The notes beneath the pieces are model-generated. The model did not search any database. It was given only the letters and a program-made list of their open reading frames with translations, and was not told the origin of the DNA. Below, in pieces: positions 1-4,952 of a stretch of 5,353 nt of DNA (position 1 is the stretch's first letter; each line of letters opens with the position of its first letter). The stretch is from the NCBI GenBank assembly GCA_017476305.1, contig JAFVAA010000046.1, positions 1 to 5,353 on the forward strand. The letters are read 5' to 3'. The position numbers and the translations under genes are program-made. This stretch comes from Lachnospiraceae bacterium. GTDB lineage: Bacteria > Bacillota > Clostridia > Lachnospirales > Lachnospiraceae.

Positions 1-216
1 CACGATCGACGCAAGAAGGATCGCAGAAGAAACACTTGGCAAAACTTCCCGAACTCTTCGATGCTTGCAGCAGTCGTTGCGGTGACCGGTTTGCTTCCGA
101 GAGAGGAATTCTTAAAGGAAATGCGGACTGCCTATGCACATAAGTTTGCAAAGAAACCGGAAGTCGTGGAAGGCAATATGAAAGCGCTCGAAATGACACT
201 CGATGCGATTGCCTGA
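1..216 (+). pseudogene. porG: Pyruvate:ferredoxin oxidoreductase gamma subunit, 3' end, apparent frameshift
   Basis: This is the C-terminal part of the gamma subunit of a four-subunit pyruvate (2-oxoacid):ferredoxin oxidoreductase; the rest lies before the window. Reading from position 2 gives TIDARRIAEETLGKT, and reading from about position 46 in another frame gives FPNSSMLAAVVAVTGLLP, continuing to the TGA at 214-216. The two halves join into one typical gamma-family C terminus (the FPN-S/T-x-ML motif is usual there) only if one base, probably a T in the ACTTCCC run at 44-50, is missing. Frame 1 is open from the window edge, so a gene caller may report an ordinary partial CDS whose first 15 residues are out of frame. 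The TGA is followed 32 bases later by porD, which supports the family call. Seen: the frame change. Inferred: loss of one base. A sequencing error in a short homopolymer would look the same. Confidence 0.75.
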
Positions 217-248
217 TCACCGCCTGTCTATAATAAAAAGGAAAACAC

Positions 249-557
249 ATGAGAACCGATATCACAAACATCCACAAACAAACACCCCATACCGGACTGA
301 CCGAGGCGCTGGAAGTATTCGCCGGCGGAACATCTGTCCACTTCAACACAGGCGACTGGCGCAACAATACGCCTGTTTACCATGCTGATAAATGCAGGCA
401 GTGCTTATTGTGTACACCATGCTGCCCGGACTAGAGCATCCCGGTCACTGACGGAAAACGCGCCGGATTTGATTACGACCATTGCAAGGGCTGCGGTATC
501 TGCGCAGAAGTCTGTCCGTTTGACGCGATTGAAATGAAAGCGGGGAATGAAGTATGA
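249..557 (+). pseudogene. porD: Pyruvate:ferredoxin oxidoreductase delta subunit (2x 4Fe-4S ferredoxin), in-frame amber stop
   Basis: This is the small ferredoxin-like delta subunit that passes electrons from the TPP/Fe-S core to external ferredoxin. The frame from ATG 249 encodes 102 residues, the usual family length (about 100), if the TAG at 432-434 (codon 62) is read through. Residues 35-47 contain GDWRNNTPVYHAD, typical of the family. The first cluster motif is C49-RQ-C52-LL-C55-TPC-C59-P, with an additional Cys at 58. The second is C79-KG-C82-GI-C85-AEV-C89-P. All eight cluster ligands are present, but the amber codon falls between the motifs, right after CPD (59-61), so normal translation would give a 61-residue fragment with one cluster. 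The next codons (SIPV, then [12 protein letters not shown]) match the family, so the frame is otherwise preserved. A weak AAAAGGAAAA ribosome site precedes the start. Its TGA (555-557) overlaps the porA ATG (554-556). TAG is one base from TCG (Ser) or CAG (Gln). Confidence 0.85.
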
Positions 558-1780
558 GCATGAAAGAAAACACAAACCAGACAATGCAAAAGGCCCCTGT
601 CGAAGCGATCCCGGAGCGCATGTCCGGGAACGAAGCGGTCGCATATGCGATCCGCCAGGTGAATCCGGATGTCATGCCGGCATTTCCGATTACTCCTTCT
701 ACGGAGATTCCACAGATGGTTTCTACGTATATTGCAAATGGGGAAATGGATACGGAATTTATTCCGGTTGAGAGCGAGCATTCATCCATGAGTGCGACGA
801 TTGGTGCAGAGGCGGCAGGAGCCAGAAGTATGACGGCGACTTCTTCTGCAGGTCTGGCACTGATGTGGGAAGAACTCCTTTTAGCGGCTTCGAATCGTCT
901 GCCGCTCGTGATGACTTTGGTAAATCGTACACTGTCCGGTCCGATCAATATCAACTGTGACCATTCGGATGGAATGGGGGCAAGAGATACCGGCTGGATT
1001 CAGATTTATGCAGAAAATAATCAGGAGGCATATGATAATTTTATTCAGGCATATCCGATTGCAGAGAATAAGGAAGTGCATCTTCCTGTGATGATCTGTC
1101 AGGATGGTTTTATCACGAGTCATGCTATAGAAAATATTGAGCTTTTAGAGGATGATAAGGTGAAGGCTTTTGTGGGGGAATATGAGCCGGAGGAATATCT
1201 TTTAAATCCGGGGAAACCGATTGCAGTAGGACCGTATTCGGTCAGTAACTATGCGATGGAGGCAAAGAAAAATCAGGAAATCGCCATGGAAAACGCGAAA
1301 GAGGTCATTATCGAAGTGGCGAAAAGGTATAAAGAGCTTACCGGCAGAGGGTTTGAACTCTTTGAGGAGTACCGGACAGAGGATGCGGATTATATCATGC
1401 TGATCATTGGTTCGGCTGCCGGTACGGCGAAACAGGCAGTGGACGAGCTTCGGGAGGAAGGAAAGAAGGCAGGCGTTCTCAAGCTCAGGGTATTCCGTCC
1501 GTTTCCGGCAGAGGAGATTGCCATGGCTTTGAAAAACTGTAAGGCTGTAGCCATCATGGACCGTTGTGAAAGTTATAATGGAAATGGTGGTCCTTTGGGA
1601 TGTGAGGTGACATCTGCACTGTTTTTAAATAAGGTGATGATAGAGACGGTGAACTATATCTATGGTCTGGCAGGACGTGACTTCACAGTAGGCGATGTAA
1701 AGGAAGTTTTTGGGGAGTTGGAAAAGATGATTGTGGAGGGGAAAGAGATTCCGCAGCATCAGTATATAAGGCTCAGATAA
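554..1780 (+). CDS. porA: Pyruvate:ferredoxin oxidoreductase alpha subunit
   Basis: This 408-residue cytoplasmic subunit carries the pyrimidine-binding domain for thiamine pyrophosphate and pairs with PorB to oxidise pyruvate with CoA to acetyl-CoA and CO2. Family hallmarks in order: FPITPSTE (44-51, with the conserved active-site Thr47), [12 protein letters not shown] (70-81, the TPP-activating glutamate region), [14 protein letters not shown] (94-107), [17 protein letters not shown] (123-139, conserved Arg125), [15 protein letters not shown] (147-161), [13 protein letters not shown] in mid-protein, a C-terminal domain with [11 protein letters not shown], and YGLAGRD (370-376). The length is normal for PorA (about 390-410). 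The start at 554 is chosen because ATGA overlaps the porD stop, which implies translational coupling; Met3 at 560 is a possible alternative. No internal lesion is seen. The first third uses more GC-rich codons than the rest. The paralogue 2-ketoisovalerate oxidoreductase (VorA) cannot be strictly excluded. Confidence 0.95.
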   Translation: MSMKENTNQTMQKAPVEAIPERMSGNEAVAYAIRQVNPDVMPAFPITPSTEIPQMVSTYIANGEMDTEFIPVESEHSSMSATIGAEAAGARSMTATSSAGLALMWEELLLAASNRLPLVMTLVNRTLSGPININCDHSDGMGARDTGWIQIYAENNQEAYDNFIQAYPIAENKEVHLPVMICQDGFITSHAIENIELLEDDKVKAFVGEYEPEEYLLNPGKPIAVGPYSVSNYAMEAKKNQEIAMENAKEVIIEVAKRYKELTGRGFELFEEYRTEDADYIMLIIGSAAGTAKQAVDELREEGKKAGVLKLRVFRPFPAEEIAMALKNCKAVAIMDRCESYNGNGGPLGCEVTSALFLNKVMIETVNYIYGLAGRDFTVGDVKEVFGELEKMIVEGKEIPQHQYIRLR

Positions 1781-1815
1781 GCTTGGGACTTAGATAAAAA
1801 TTGTAACATGATTTT

Positions 1816-1828
1816 GGAGGAAATTATG
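1816..1828 (+). promoter_or_regulatory. Ribosome binding site that sets the porB start
   Basis: GGAGG at 1816-1820 lies five bases before the ATG at 1826-1828. An in-frame ATG at 1808 would place this Shine-Dalgarno inside the coding sequence and has no good site of its own, so 1826 is the better start. Confidence 0.8.
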
Positions 1829-2767
1829 AGTGATTATTCTTTGAAGACGATGATGAATAGACCGGAGCGTCTGGCACCGGGGCATCGCATGTGTGCAGGC
1901 TGTGGTGCGACGATTGCTGTTCGTGCCGTGCTTAGAGGACTTCATGAAAATGACAGGGCAGTCATCGGTAATGCTACAGGTTGTCTGGAGGTATCGTCCT
2001 TTATGTATCCGTATACTTCCTGGGAGGACAGTTATATTCATAATGCATTTGAAAATGCGGGGGCGACATTAAGCGGTGTAGAAACAGCGTATCGTGCTTT
2101 GAAAAAAAGAGGGAAGCTTCCAGAGGGTGAGAATTTCAAATTTATCACCTTTGGCGGAGATGGCGGTACGTATGATATCGGTTTTCAGTCTTTATCCGGG
2201 GCGATGGAACGTGGTCATGATATGGTCTATGTCTGCTATGATAATGGTGCTTATATGAATACGGGCATCCAGCGTTCTTCTGCGACACCGATGTATGCAG
2301 ATACGACGACGACACCGGTCGGTTCCCAGTCCAATGGTAAAATGCAGAACAGAAAGGATTTGGCAAGCATTATTGTGGAGCATGATGTACCATATGTGGC
2401 ACAGACGACCTTTACCCAGAATTTTATCGATATTCATCAGAAATCGGAAAAGGCGATTTATACGGAAGGGGCAGCATTTTTAAATATTATGGCACCTTGT
2501 CCGCGTGGCTGGAGATATGAAACCTCAGAGATTATGGAAGTTTGCAAAATGGCTGTGGAGACGTGCTATTGGCCTTTGTTTGAGGTGGATCATGGTCACT
2601 GGATTCTGAACTATGAACCGAAAAAGAAACGTCCGATAGAGGATTTCTTACGTAGTCAGGGAAGGTTTAAACATCTTTTCAAACCGGGAAATGAGCATCT
2701 GATTGAGGAATTTCAGAATGAAGTAGACAGAAGATGGGAAGACCTTTTGTATAAATGTGCGAGGTAG
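1826..2767 (+). CDS. porB: Pyruvate:ferredoxin oxidoreductase beta subunit
   Basis: This 313-residue cytoplasmic subunit binds the diphosphate end of TPP and one 4Fe-4S cluster, completing the catalytic core with PorA. Starting from ATG 1826 (preceded by GGAGG), the protein shows RMCAGCGA (C23 and C26), NATGCLEV (C53) and IMAPCPRGW (C225), the expected four cluster cysteines. The TPP/Mg signature is GGDGGTYDIGFQSL (110-123), ending with YDNGAYMNTGIQRSS (138-152), in which N140 closes the GDG-x(26)-N motif. The thiamine-enzyme TPVGSQ segment is at 163-168. Length fits the PorB family. The 45-base gap after porA contains no terminator, so it belongs to the same operon; a strong terminator follows about 100 bases after the TAG. 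A longer form from ATG 1808 would add six residues (MILEEI), which is less likely. Confidence 0.95.
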   Translation: MSDYSLKTMMNRPERLAPGHRMCAGCGATIAVRAVLRGLHENDRAVIGNATGCLEVSSFMYPYTSWEDSYIHNAFENAGATLSGVETAYRALKKRGKLPEGENFKFITFGGDGGTYDIGFQSLSGAMERGHDMVYVCYDNGAYMNTGIQRSSATPMYADTTTTPVGSQSNGKMQNRKDLASIIVEHDVPYVAQTTFTQNFIDIHQKSEKAIYTEGAAFLNIMAPCPRGWRYETSEIMEVCKMAVETCYWPLFEVDHGHWILNYEPKKKRPIEDFLRSQGRFKHLFKPGNEHLIEEFQNEVDRRWEDLLYKCAR

Positions 2768-3038
2768 TTAGCTGCTATGCGGCATGAGGCTGTTTAAGTC
2801 TGGTATATCATCTGTTCATGCTCTGTATGTTCAAATTTTTGATATATCGGATGGGATATTGAAAAGGAATAGCACAAGCTTTTAGGTTTGGAAGCTTGTG
2901 TTTTTTCTTTATCATAATCATAATAAAACCGCTGTGCGATTTATAGTTTATAAATCAGCAAGCTTGAAATATTTATGATTTTAATTCGAATAGAATCCTT
3001 AGCCGGCATAAGGATACAGGGTGATAACAAATTTTATG
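2768..3038. other. Spacer after porB, no long gene
   Basis: Apart from the por terminator, this stretch holds no coding frame with a credible ribosome site on either strand. It contains a perfect 7-bp stem, ATCCTTA (2995-3001) with TAAGGAT (3009-3015), around a loop GCCGGCA whose first six bases are self-complementary. A T-poor tail follows on both strands, so it is not a convincing terminator. It lies 24 bases beyond the stop of the minus-strand small gene and could protect the 3' end of that transcript. Confidence 0.4.
2871..2907 (+). terminator. Rho-independent terminator of the por operon
   Basis: CACAAGCTT (2873-2881) pairs perfectly with AAGCTTGTG (2892-2900) around a 10-base loop, and an A-U and a G-U pair can extend the base. 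A run of six T (2901-2906) follows at once, then CTTT. It sits about 105 bases after the porB stop in the right orientation. Confidence 0.85.
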
Positions 3039-3218
3039 TCAAGCTCTGGCAAGTGCAAGATGCAGAGCTTTTTCTCTCTTTAATAGACGAAATTCGGTAT
3101 ACACAATCTGAAAATATCTGTGGCTGTACCATTTGTCTTCTCCGATGAATATATAATATTTTTTATTTTCCGGAGAATATCTTAAGGTAATGTTATCTTC
3201 TTTATGTAGAATCTGCAT
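3039..3218 (-). CDS. Small uncharacterised protein, 59 aa
   Basis: On the minus strand, ATG at 3218-3216 opens a 59-codon frame ending in TGA at 3041-3039. It begins MQILHKEDNITLRYSPENKK, has an aromatic middle (YYIFIGEDKWYSHRYFQIVY, residues 21-40) and a basic, probably helical tail (TEFRLLKREKALHLALARA). No signal peptide, membrane segment or metal motif is visible, and I do not recognise the family. The case for a real gene is an almost ideal Shine-Dalgarno (AAGGGAGGA, GGAGG seven bases from the ATG), ordinary amino-acid composition in a region where chance frames are Phe/Lys/Asn-rich, and codon use like the neighbouring genes. It is convergent with por and divergent from the transglutaminase-like gene, so it is probably monocistronic. 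The predicted fold is a short beta-rich region followed by a helix; this is only a reading of residue pattern. Confidence 0.65.
   Translation of the reverse strand: MQILHKEDNITLRYSPENKKYYIFIGEDKWYSHRYFQIVYTEFRLLKREKALHLALARA
3041..3080 (+). terminator. Possible second plus-strand terminator inside the 3' end of the small gene
   Basis: AAGCTCTG (3041-3048) and CAGAGCTT (3063-3070) form a perfect 8-bp stem with a 14-base loop, followed on the plus strand by TTTCTCTCTTT. It could stop por read-through before it runs antisense through the small gene. The same bases encode the last ten residues of that gene, so the repeat may be a by-product of its Ala/Leu-rich tail. Confidence 0.3.
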
Positions 3219-3233
3219 ATGGATTCCTCCCTT
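3219..3233 (-). promoter_or_regulatory. Ribosome binding site of the 59-aa gene
   Basis: Minus-strand AAGGGAGGAATCCAT stands directly before the ATG; GGAGG occupies 3230-3226, seven bases from the start. It is as strong as the best sites in this window and is the main reason to call the short frame a gene. Confidence 0.7.
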
Positions 3234-3282
3234 CCGGCGACTTTTTCCATGTCGCTCATTTTGTCTCTCGTTTTTAATAAAT

Positions 3283-3318
3283 ATTTCATCCCTGCTTTTT
3301 TTGATGAAATGTATTTCA
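3283..3318. repeat. Inverted repeats upstream of the 59-aa gene
   Basis: TGAAAT at 3305-3310 and ATTTCA at 3313-3318 form a perfect 6-bp inverted repeat with a GT centre. The left arm, extended as GATGAAAT (3303-3310), is also complementary to ATTTCATC about 12 bases to its left. The site lies some 65-100 bases before the small gene, where an operator or 5' leader hairpin would be expected. No clear -35/-10 pair was found beside it, so this is a pattern, not a proven control site. Confidence 0.3.
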
Positions 3319-3504
3319 CTTTGTTTTTGTTGTTATTTATTTCGGAGAAAGTAGAAAAAAACTGAATAGTGTTTTTGAAAAAAACTTTTTTAAAATAAAA
3401 ATTTCAAAAAAATAATTTTTGAAAAACACTGAAAATATGGGGTAAAAGGCGAATTATTAAAAATGAAAATTAAATAAAAAAGATTAAAAATAAGGAAAGA
3501 AAAA

Positions 3505-3588
3505 ATGTCAGAATTTCTTCGAAAATTTGTCAAAAATTTTGCAAATTTTTTCTTCATATATATTATATCGGACAGGATGGGAAAATAA
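3505..3588 (+). CDS. Possible 27-aa hydrophobic peptide
   Basis: ATG at 3505 opens 27 codons to TAA at 3586-3588: MSEFLRKFVKNFANFF followed by FIYIISDRMGK. AAGGA lies eight bases before the ATG, an acceptable ribosome site. The peptide has a basic amphipathic start and a hydrophobic FFFIYII core, resembling small membrane-active or leader peptides in general character only. A chance frame is quite possible in such AT-rich DNA, although most frames here close sooner. A promoter-like sequence (3539-3566) overlaps it, which argues against it or suggests alternative starts of transcription. Confidence 0.2.
   Translation: MSEFLRKFVKNFANFFFIYIISDRMGK
3539..3566 (+). promoter_or_regulatory. Candidate sigma-A-type promoter upstream of the inverted-repeat cluster
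   Basis: TTGCAA (3539-3544) and TATTAT (3561-3566) are separated by 16 bases; they match the consensus boxes at 4/6 and 5/6. AT-rich DNA lies upstream. A transcript from here would run through the whole inverted-repeat cluster into the transglutaminase-like gene, giving a leader of about 350 bases. In DNA this AT-rich, such boxes also arise by chance. Confidence 0.35.
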
Positions 3589-3606
3589 TAAAGGGGGAAA
3601 TTAACA

Positions 3607-3639
3607 GTGTTACAGTTTACATGCATGTGTGAAACGTAA
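3607..3639 (+). CDS. Possible 10-codon leader peptide
   Basis: A strong AGGGGG run (3592-3597) stands nine bases before GTG 3607, which starts a ten-codon frame (MLQFTCMCET) ending in TAA 3637-3639. The frame overlaps the first stem-loop of the inverted-repeat cluster, an arrangement that could let ribosome movement affect folding. Equally, the run may be an orphan ribosome site whose gene was separated from it. There is no amino-acid bias of the sort seen in classical attenuators. Confidence 0.15.
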   Translation: MLQFTCMCET

Positions 3640-3776
3640 TAATTCCGTGTGAACTGTAACTTTAATATACTCGTAAACGAAATTAATTCCCTTTACGAGT
3701 ATAAAGGATGCACACGGATTTGCAGTGGTATTTGCTGCTTCGCAGCGCAAATCAGGCGCACTCATTAACGAAAAAA

Positions 3777-3806
3777 TTGGAAATCGTTTTCGTTAATGAG
3801 TATAAT
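3777..3806 (+). promoter_or_regulatory. Candidate promoter at the right edge of the repeat cluster
   Basis: A perfect TATAAT (3801-3806) follows TTGGAA (3777-3782, 4/6 to the -35 consensus) at 18 bases. The -35 box lies in the loop and the -10 box at the foot of the 15-bp stem d. Transcription would begin near 3813 and give a leader of about 115 bases to the gene at 3930. If the cluster is mobile, this is a promoter it could deliver to its neighbour. Confidence 0.45.
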
Positions 3807-3913
3807 AACAGAAGTATTTACAAATAGGAAAACAAGTGCTAATATGAAATTTGCAAGTGTTTCAGGCAAAGAGATGTTGATTTTATTTTAGTAAGGTTTC
3901 CAGGTGAAGATGC

Positions 3914-3919
3914 AGGAGG
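3914..3919 (+). promoter_or_regulatory. Ribosome binding site of the transglutaminase-like gene
   Basis: AGGAGG stands ten bases before ATG 3930, slightly longer than usual spacing. No other start with a site of this strength exists in the frame. Confidence 0.8.
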
Positions 3920-3929
3920 ATTTTTAACG

Positions 3930-4940
3930 ATGAAGAAGAAAATAAAATATTTGGCTGCAGCATGGCTTTTGGTTCTGGCTGGCAGTCTGTCAGCAGGTGA
4001 CAGGGTGGCACAGGCAGATATGACCGTTTCTAAGGTTTCTTATTTTAGAAAAGCAGAGTCTATGGAAAAAGGTGGTGCAGATGACGATACGGAGGAAGAA
4101 AGTACGGAGGAAGAAGCTGGAACAGACGACGATGCGAAGGAAGAAGACGCGCAGAAATCGGAGAAAGTGGATGAGACAAAGGCAAAAGAGAAGAAAGCAA
4201 AAGAAAAGAAAGGAATTTTAGTACGAGTCGGTTCCAAAAAAAGAGTGATTAAAGTGATCAAGGGATCCTTTTTTAAGAAAAAGGGCGTTAAATATTTTAA
4301 AAAACAGAATGGAAAACGGGTAAAAAGATGTTTTTTTGCAAAAGGGAAATCTGTTTATTATGCGGGTAAAAAGGGTGAGATTATCAAGGGGTGGAAAAAA
4401 ATCAAGGGGCATTACTATTTTTTTGATAGAAAATCCGGAAAATTGCAGTTTGATACGAAAGCAGACCGTATTCGAATCAGGAAGGATGGAATTGCAAAAG
4501 AAACGAAAGAAAATGTTTCCAGAATCAAAGTGTATTTAGAGGCGCAGAGTGTAGTGAGCCGGGTGTCAAAACCATCGGACAGCAAAGCCGGGAAGCTGTA
4601 TAAATGCTATAAGTGGATGGCGGCATTTGGCTATACGCAGTACAGAACCATGAAGAAGGCAAAGGCTGCTTATCCCAATACATGGGATATCGTATTTGCA
4701 AATGACATCTTTAAAAAGCATCGTGGCTGTTGTGCTTCTGAAGCATCTGCATTTGCTTATATGGCAAAGGTATGTGGATATGAGGGTGTAAAAATCTGTT
4801 CAGATACGGGACATGCATGGGTGGATATAGGAGGAAGGTTATATGATCCTCTTTTTGCAGAAGCAAGAAGCTTTGCAAAAAATTATAATGCAAGGTATTC
4901 GGATTACCGGATACATCCTGCATATACAAAAGCACTGTAG
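3930..4940 (+). CDS. Secreted transglutaminase-like protein with wall-binding-type repeats
   Basis: This 336-residue protein is predicted to be exported. Residues 1-29 form a Sec signal peptide: MKKKIKY, then a hydrophobic core (8-21) and a possible AQA cleavage site at 27-29. A strongly acidic Asp/Glu linker (about 51-82) passes into a Lys-rich, possibly helical stretch (83-94). Residues about 112-178 hold two or three degenerate aromatic/glycine repeats like choline- or cell-wall-binding repeats (GVKYFKKQNGKRV, SVYYAGKKGEIIKGW, HYYFFDRKSGKL). The C-terminal domain (about 195-336) has the transglutaminase-like triad: Cys268 in GCCASEASAFAYMAK, His295 in TGHAWVDI, and Asp306 in LYDP. Such domains are cysteine proteases, amidases or crosslinking enzymes; the substrate here is unknown, and a cell-surface or peptidoglycan-associated role is inferred from the repeats. 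Its stop overlaps the next gene's ribosome site. The repeats are unusually lysine-rich, giving a sharply bipolar charge layout. Confidence 0.85.
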   Translation: MKKKIKYLAAAWLLVLAGSLSAGDRVAQADMTVSKVSYFRKAESMEKGGADDDTEEESTEEEAGTDDDAKEEDAQKSEKVDETKAKEKKAKEKKGILVRVGSKKRVIKVIKGSFFKKKGVKYFKKQNGKRVKRCFFAKGKSVYYAGKKGEIIKGWKKIKGHYYFFDRKSGKLQFDTKADRIRIRKDGIAKETKENVSRIKVYLEAQSVVSRVSKPSDSKAGKLYKCYKWMAAFGYTQYRTMKKAKAAYPNTWDIVFANDIFKKHRGCCASEASAFAYMAKVCGYEGVKICSDTGHAWVDIGGRLYDPLFAEARSFAKNYNARYSDYRIHPAYTKAL

Positions 4941-4952
4941 GAGGAAAATATG
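4939..4952 (+). promoter_or_regulatory. Ribosome binding site overlapping the upstream stop
   Basis: AGGAGG (4939-4944) shares bases with the TAG of the preceding gene and lies five bases before ATG 4950, indicating co-transcription and probably translational coupling of the two genes. Confidence 0.8.

Larger units (their letters stand above)
3340..3600. other. Very AT-rich intergenic block
   Basis: This stretch is dominated by A and T runs; 3361-3420 has only 7 G/C in 60 bases and 3481-3540 has 12. It contains an imperfect inverted repeat, AGTGTTTTTGAAAAA (3368-3382) with TTTTTGAAAAACACT (3416-3430), one mismatch in 15. It also contains AAAATTTG (3522-3529) with CAAATTTT (3542-3549). Such tracts are often bent DNA upstream of promoters (an UP-element-like role). 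Long frames here, including a 78-codon minus-strand one, look like composition artefacts. Confidence 0.5.
3604..3806. repeat. Cluster of inverted repeats, possible MITE-like element or structured leader
   Basis: About 200 bases are almost wholly made of paired arms. (a) GTTACAGTT (3609-3617) pairs with AACTGTAAC (3652-3660), extendable to 14 pairs with two G-U. (b) TATACTCGTAAA (3666-3677) pairs perfectly with TTTACGAGTATA (3692-3703). (c) GATTTGC (3717-3723) pairs with GCAAATC (3747-3753) and encloses GCTGC-TTC-GCAGC (3734-3746). (d) ACTCATTAACGAAAA (3760-3774) pairs perfectly with TTTTCGTTAATGAGT (3787-3801). CCGTGTG (3645-3651) also matches CACACGG (3711-3717) across stem b. The outer ends of b and d are inverted copies of each other (TATACTC-x-T-x-AACGAAA), like terminal repeats. 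TAACAG occurs at both edges (3602-3607 and 3806-3811), like a target duplication. No coding capacity is seen. A dispersed non-autonomous repeat is the leading idea; a regulatory leader is the alternative. Confidence 0.6.

Noticed and set aside
203..388. A 61-codon plus-strand frame overlapping the end of porG and start of porD
   Set aside because: It lies out of frame with the recognisable PorD product, and its Arg/His/Thr-rich translation is typical of a shadow frame.
432..434. Pyrrolysine or other amber recoding as the default explanation of the porD TAG
   Set aside because: TAG also ends porB and the transglutaminase-like gene, no recoding element is recognisable downstream, and a point mutation or error is simpler.
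445..954. A 169-codon minus-strand frame opposite porD/porA
   Set aside because: It is the complement of a clearly recognisable PorA and the end of PorD, has no ribosome site, and its translation resembles no family.
1808..1825. Upstream ATG start for porB
   Set aside because: Using it would bury the GGAGG site inside the gene; the ATG at 1826 is correctly spaced from that site.
2964..2996. Promoter TTGAAA ... TAGAAT
   Set aside because: The boxes are individually good but 21 bases apart, too far for a standard promoter.
3390..3626. A 78-codon minus-strand frame in the AT-rich block
   Set aside because: Its Phe/Ile/Leu/Asn-rich translation is what A/T runs produce by chance, and neither the first ATG nor the internal one has a ribosome site.
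3604..3806. CRISPR array or known riboswitch
   Set aside because: The repeats are inverted and of unequal length with no regular direct repeat-spacer pattern, and I could not match any riboswitch core.
4336..4539. A 67-codon plus-strand frame inside the transglutaminase-like gene
   Set aside because: It is an out-of-frame shadow of a gene with clear signal peptide, repeats and catalytic residues.
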